The position numbers were made by a program, and so were the translations under genes. From Agromyces sp. Leaf222 (GTDB lineage: Bacteria > Actinomycetota > Actinomycetes > Actinomycetales > Microbacteriaceae): DNA of 64,000 nucleotides. The DNA lies in contig NZ_LMKQ01000001.1 in assembly GCF_001421565.1 (NCBI RefSeq), positions 1,487,651 to 1,551,650 of the forward strand, in the 5' to 3' direction. Every line of letters begins with the position of its first letter. Position 1 is the stretch's first letter. This document shows positions 59,790 to 64,000 of this stretch, piece after piece. The notes beneath the pieces are model-generated. The model did no database searches and had not been told where the DNA came from. It saw only the letters and a program-made list of their open reading frames with translations.

Positions 59790-61058
59790 ATGGCCGCATC
59801 CGTCACTCCTCCGCGCGGAATGCGCGACTTCCTGCCCGCCGAGAAGGCCCGCCGCGAGCACGCGCTCGGCGTGATCCGCGGCGTGTACTCGTCGCACGGG
59901 TTCGACGAGATCGAGACACCCGTCATGGAGGACGCCTCGCGACTGCACGCCGGGCTCGGCGGCGACAACGAGAAGCTCGCGTTCGCGGTGATGAAGCGCG
60001 GCATCACGCCAGACGACCTGACGGCGGCCGCGGCATCCGGAGACGCTCTCTCGCTCGCCGACCTCGGCCTGCGCTACGACCTGACGGTGCCCCTCGCGCG
60101 GTTCTACGCGACGCACCGGGCGGCGCTGCCCCCGGTGTTCCGCTCGATCCAGATCGCGCCCGTGTGGCGCGCAGAGCGCCCGCAGAAGGGTCGCTACCGC
60201 CAGTTCGTGCAGTGCGACATCGACATCATCGGCGAGGCCGGACCGCTCGCCGAGCTCGAACTGCTCACCGCGACGGTCGCGACCCTCGATGCCCTCGGCC
60301 TCGGCGGCTGCACGATCCGGCTGAACGACCGACGGGTGCTCGCCGGCATCCTCTCGTCGTGGGGCGTGCCCGACGAACTGCGCGAGCGCGCCCTCATCAC
60401 GATCGACAAGCTCGACAAGATCGGCACCGGGGGAGTCGCGTCCGAGCTCCGCGACCTCGGCATCGTCGACGACGGGGCGGATGTCGCGGCCGAGCTCGAG
60501 GCACTCACCACGGCCGACTGGCACCTGTACGACGGCGTGGTGCCGCCGCCCACCTGGCTCGACCGCGACGCGTACGCCGACCTGCTCGCGCTGCGCGAGA
60601 CCATGCCGCACGCGAGGATCGAGTTCGACCCCACCCTCGTGCGTGGCATGGGCTACTACACGGGCACGATCTTCGAGATCGCGCACCCCGACTTCGGCTA
60701 CTCGCTCGGCGGCGGTGGGCGCTACGACGGCATGATCGGCCGATTCCTCGGCCAAGACGTGCCCGCGTGCGGGTTCTCCATCGGCTTCGAGCGCATCGTC
60801 GACCTGCTCGCCGTGCGCGACGAGGGGCGCCCCCGCTCGGTCGTGCTGGTCTACGACCCCGCCGTCGAGCCTGCGACGCTGCTGAAGCTCAAGCACGAGC
60901 TCGTGGCATCCGGAACCCGCGTGCGCTTCGAGCGCCGCGTGAAGAACGCGCGCGCCCTGTTCGAGCGGGTCACCGCCGACGGCTTCGACGCCGTCGCGAA
61001 CGTGACCCCCGAGACGACGGATGCCGCGTCGCTGAGCTTCCGCGACCTCACCGCCTGA
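59790..61058 (+). CDS. hisS: histidyl-tRNA synthetase
   Basis: 422 residues, class II synthetase. PPRGMRDFLPAEKARREHAL at the N-terminus, YDLTVPLARFYATHR, WRAERPQKGRYRQFVQCDIDIIG (motif 2), MGYYTGTIFEIAHPDFGYSLGGGGRYDGMIGRFLGQDVPACGFSIGFERI (His A and motif 3), and a C-terminal anticodon-binding domain VVLVYDPAVEPATLLKLKHEL. It charges tRNA-His. ATG at 59790 is chosen over 59781: it fits the family start and follows AAGAAT (59777-59782) by 7 nt. Confidence 0.94.
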   Translation: MAASVTPPRGMRDFLPAEKARREHALGVIRGVYSSHGFDEIETPVMEDASRLHAGLGGDNEKLAFAVMKRGITPDDLTAAAASGDALSLADLGLRYDLTVPLARFYATHRAALPPVFRSIQIAPVWRAERPQKGRYRQFVQCDIDIIGEAGPLAELELLTATVATLDALGLGGCTIRLNDRRVLAGILSSWGVPDELRERALITIDKLDKIGTGGVASELRDLGIVDDGADVAAELEALTTADWHLYDGVVPPPTWLDRDAYADLLALRETMPHARIEFDPTLVRGMGYYTGTIFEIAHPDFGYSLGGGGRYDGMIGRFLGQDVPACGFSIGFERIVDLLAVRDEGRPRSVVLVYDPAVEPATLLKLKHELVASGTRVRFERRVKNARALFERVTADGFDAVANVTPETTDAASLSFRDLTA

Positions 61059-61084
61059 CCGCCTGACGGCCATCCAGCGTCCGC

Positions 61085-61138
61085 GAGTGGGCGATTCTGG
61101 CGCCCTCGGTGATGTCGGGCAGCCAGAATCGCCCACTC
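61085..61138. repeat. 17-bp inverted repeat between hisS and DUF559 gene
   Basis: Perfect arms GAGTGGGCGATTCTGGC (61085-61101) and GCCAGAATCGCCCACTC (61122-61138) with a 20-nt loop. The right arm runs into the stop codon of the convergent DUF559 gene. A T tract is absent, so it may stop transcription from both sides only with help, or be a mobile palindromic unit. A similar element lies on the other side of the same gene (62107-62169). Confidence 0.75.
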
Positions 61139-62054
61139 ACCGCGCGCCGGATGCGATCCGAGCGCGTCGAATGCGTGCGATGAGTGCATCGGGAGCGTCG
61201 AACAGGGCGTGACGCGTCACCCGGATGACCCGCCACCCCTCATCCTCGAAGAGCTCGCGCCGCTCGATGTCGCGCTCCCACCGGTCGGCGTCGCGGTGCC
61301 GGGCACCCTCGTACTCGATCGCGATGCGAAGGTCGGGATACGCGAGGTCCGGATGCAGCGTGAGGCCGTTCCCCACGGCCACCGGCCATCCGATGCACGG
61401 TTCGGGGAGTCCGGCCGCCACGATCGCGAGCCGGAGCAGCGTCTCGGGGCGGGATGCGGCGCCGACGCGGATCCGTTCGAGCGCCCACCGAGCGGTCTTC
61501 GCGCCGCGGCATCCACGATTCCGCTCGAGCTTCGAGGCGAGAATACTGACGGTGCTCAGCGCGCCCTCGCGCGCCGCTCCGTGACGTCGTCCGGTCACGA
61601 GGAAGTCACCGACGGCGGTGAGATCCTCGCGCAACATCGACGGCGCGAGCTGCAGCCAGGCCGTCTCGGGCGCGACGACGGGCAGACCGAGACGCTCGAC
61701 GACGTGCACGCCGTTCGTGGAGCGGTGACCGACCACGCCGACGCTGCGCGCCCGGGTCTTGTCGGGGCTGACCACGTGCAGTGGCCCAGGCGAGCTCAGG
61801 GGGTGCGGGAGGGGTGCGCCGAACAACAGTGCGGCGGTCTGATGGCTGAACGCCTCGCCCTCGCGCAACAGCGGCTCGTACGCACGGCAAAGGTCGACGA
61901 CGGACTCGAGGTCGAGTCCCACCGCACTGCCGCCTCGAAACGGATGCTGCACCTGTCTCGCCCGTAGCCGCGCACGAGTCGTGTCGAACCTCGCGTGGTC
62001 GCTCGTGCGGATCGCGGCACCGTGCGGAAGCGGATCAGGGGTTCGTCGCGGCAT
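61137..62054 (-). CDS. DUF559 (Vsr-like nuclease fold) protein
   Basis: 305 residues. The C-terminal 90 residues have PDLAYPDLRIAIEYEGARHRDADRWERDIERRELFEDEGWRVIRVT, a PD-(D/E)xK-like core with Asp, Glu-x-Glu and later Arg, as in DUF559 of the Vsr endonuclease clan. The N-terminal two thirds (residues 1-200) have SHQTAALLFGAPLPHPL and PVVAPETAWLQLAPSM, resembling AbiEi/toxin-antitoxin-linked N-termini found in many actinobacterial DUF559 proteins. The start Met at 62054 is chosen for AGGGTGAG upstream. Function unknown; flanking repeats suggest a unit. Confidence 0.8.
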   Translation of the reverse strand: MPRRTPDPLPHGAAIRTSDHARFDTTRARLRARQVQHPFRGGSAVGLDLESVVDLCRAYEPLLREGEAFSHQTAALLFGAPLPHPLSSPGPLHVVSPDKTRARSVGVVGHRSTNGVHVVERLGLPVVAPETAWLQLAPSMLREDLTAVGDFLVTGRRHGAAREGALSTVSILASKLERNRGCRGAKTARWALERIRVGAASRPETLLRLAIVAAGLPEPCIGWPVAVGNGLTLHPDLAYPDLRIAIEYEGARHRDADRWERDIERRELFEDEGWRVIRVTRHALFDAPDALIARIRRARIASGAR

Positions 62055-62106
62055 CCGCTCACCCTGCCCGAGAGCGCTGCGGGAAGTCAGATCTCTCCAC
62101 AGAACA

Positions 62107-62169
62107 CCGCGAGTGGGCGATTCGGGCGGTATTCGGGCGCATCGCGCGACCAGATTCGCCCGTTCGCGG
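62107..62169. repeat. second inverted repeat of the same kind, upstream of the DUF559 gene
   Basis: Imperfect arms CCGCGAGTGGGCGATTC (62107-62123) and GATTCGCCCGTTCGCGG (62153-62169) pair at 14 of 17 positions, loop 29 nt. The left arm shares CGCGAGTGGGCGATTC with the element at 61084-61097. It lies in the gap between the DUF559 gene and eno, so the two elements bracket the nuclease-like gene on both sides. Confidence 0.7.
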
Positions 62170-62225
62170 GTCGATCGCACGAGCGACGGAAGCCCGCGGC
62201 ATCCGTCGTGGAACGTCATGCCTGA

Positions 62226-63581
<1,356 letters not shown>

Positions 63582-63681
63582 TCGGCTCGGACTGCACAGA
63601 CTGGCGGGGGTGGCCGAGCGGCCGCCCCCGCCGGTTCGCGTCCGGGGTCAGGTGGAGCGCAGGGTCGACTGAGGAGGGGCG

Positions 63682-64000
63682 ATGGCGAAGAGACCGGTGA
63701 GGCCGACGGCGACGTCGCCGTCCACGTCGGCGACGCCAGGCGCGACCAAGCCCGCGAAGCCCTCCAAGCCCGCGAAGCCCTCCGAGCCTGCGAACTCCTC
63801 CAAGTCCGCGAAGCGGGACACGGGCACGCCCGGCGCGTCCAAGGCGAGCACGACCAAGCCGTCCAAGACCACGCCGGGCGGAGCCAAGCCGGCCAAGACG
63901 CGGCCGGGCAGGCCCACGTCGCCCCGCGCATCGGCGGGCCGCGGTGCAGCCGGCTGGCTCGGCGGCATCCGATTCTCAGGTTTCTCGCTCATCATGATGG
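63682..64000 (+). CDS. septum formation initiator (FtsB/DivIC-like), partial
   Basis: The gene runs off the window; 106 residues are visible. It starts at ATG 63682 behind GAGGAGGGG. The first 85 residues are low complexity, basic and Pro/Ser/Thr/Lys-rich, with repeats like AKPSKPAKPSEP, so probably a disordered cytoplasmic tail. After GAAGWLGGIRFSGFSLIMM a membrane helix seems to begin. Position right after eno and this basic tail plus helix fit the DivIC/FtsB family of cell-division proteins in actinobacteria. The diagnostic periplasmic coiled coil is beyond the edge. Confidence 0.72.
   Translation, partial: MAKRPVRPTATSPSTSATPGATKPAKPSKPAKPSEPANSSKSAKRDTGTPGASKASTTKPSKTTPGGAKPAKTRPGRPTSPRASAGRGAAGWLGGIRFSGFSLIMM

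Noticed and set aside
61085..61138. Inverted repeat as a classic intrinsic terminator
   Set aside because: The stem is long and stable, but no T run follows on either strand, and a related copy lies where no terminator is needed.

Overview
The window is very GC-rich with dense, short-spaced genes and strong GC-ending codon use. It carries a type of gene content (AfsR/SARP-like regulator, protein O-mannosyltransferase, septum initiator beside enolase, tRNA-Gln beside glmU, many leaderless starts) that points to an actinobacterium. The recurring CGGATGCCGCGGCATCCG-type word and the gene set suggest family Microbacteriaceae, perhaps an Agromyces-like genus. That placement is inference from recall, not a search. 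No phage, insertion sequence, plasmid gene, rRNA or CRISPR array was seen. The window reads as ordinary chromosome with several accessory operons.

Layout. 1-7.8 kb: end of an ABC-2 permease gene, a large BTAD/ATPase regulator, a repeat lipoprotein, a membrane-tethered hydrolase, then a coupled operon of HTH protein, free-standing Clp-N domain protein and ABC ATPase/permease, driven from a promoter with two tandem palindromic sites. 8-10 kb: metY with a CoA-binding protein. 10-16.3 kb: a five-gene, stop-start overlapping operon joining a MoxR AAA+ ATPase, a zincin-like/VWA protein, a PaaK-like AMP-forming ligase and two unrecognised proteins; this is the best candidate for an undescribed system. 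16.3-19 kb: ABM monooxygenase, a guanidine-III riboswitch controlling a guanidinium exporter (gdx), a membrane protein/HTH pair behind palindromic operators, and a quinone-reductase-like gene.

19-34.2 kb: lipoprotein hydrolase, YeiH-type carrier, O-mannosyltransferase, then housekeeping rsmI, metG, tatD, rsmA, ispE, an ABC-F protein and the metQNI methionine importer. 34-40 kb: Pr6Pr membrane protein, MarR regulator, tRNA-Gln abutting glmU, prs, an acyl-CoA ligase and an HTH protein. 40-41.5 kb: an operon of two DUF202 proteins and a small membrane protein.

41.5-50.3 kb: a sugar-acid locus with 6-phosphogluconate dehydrogenase, a beta-hydroxyacid dehydrogenase, a 2-hydroxyacid dehydrogenase, an IclR regulator, an MHS-type symporter, a gluconate 5-dehydrogenase-like SDR, an FAH-family enzyme and an L-idonate dehydrogenase-like enzyme. 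Together they suggest import of an idonate/ketogluconate-type acid and its conversion to gluconate, which after phosphorylation (kinase not in the window) would enter 6-phosphogluconate dehydrogenase. 50.4-64 kb: rplY, pth, RNase HI with a C-terminal extension, mfd, nhaA, a LysE exporter, mazG, hisS, a DUF559 nuclease-like gene flanked by related inverted repeats, eno, and the start of an ftsB/divIC-like gene cut by the window end.

Across the window about fourteen starts on both strands lie 6-7 nt after a TANNNT hexamer and lack an obvious Shine-Dalgarno sequence. This is the signature of leaderless mRNAs and was used to choose several start codons.
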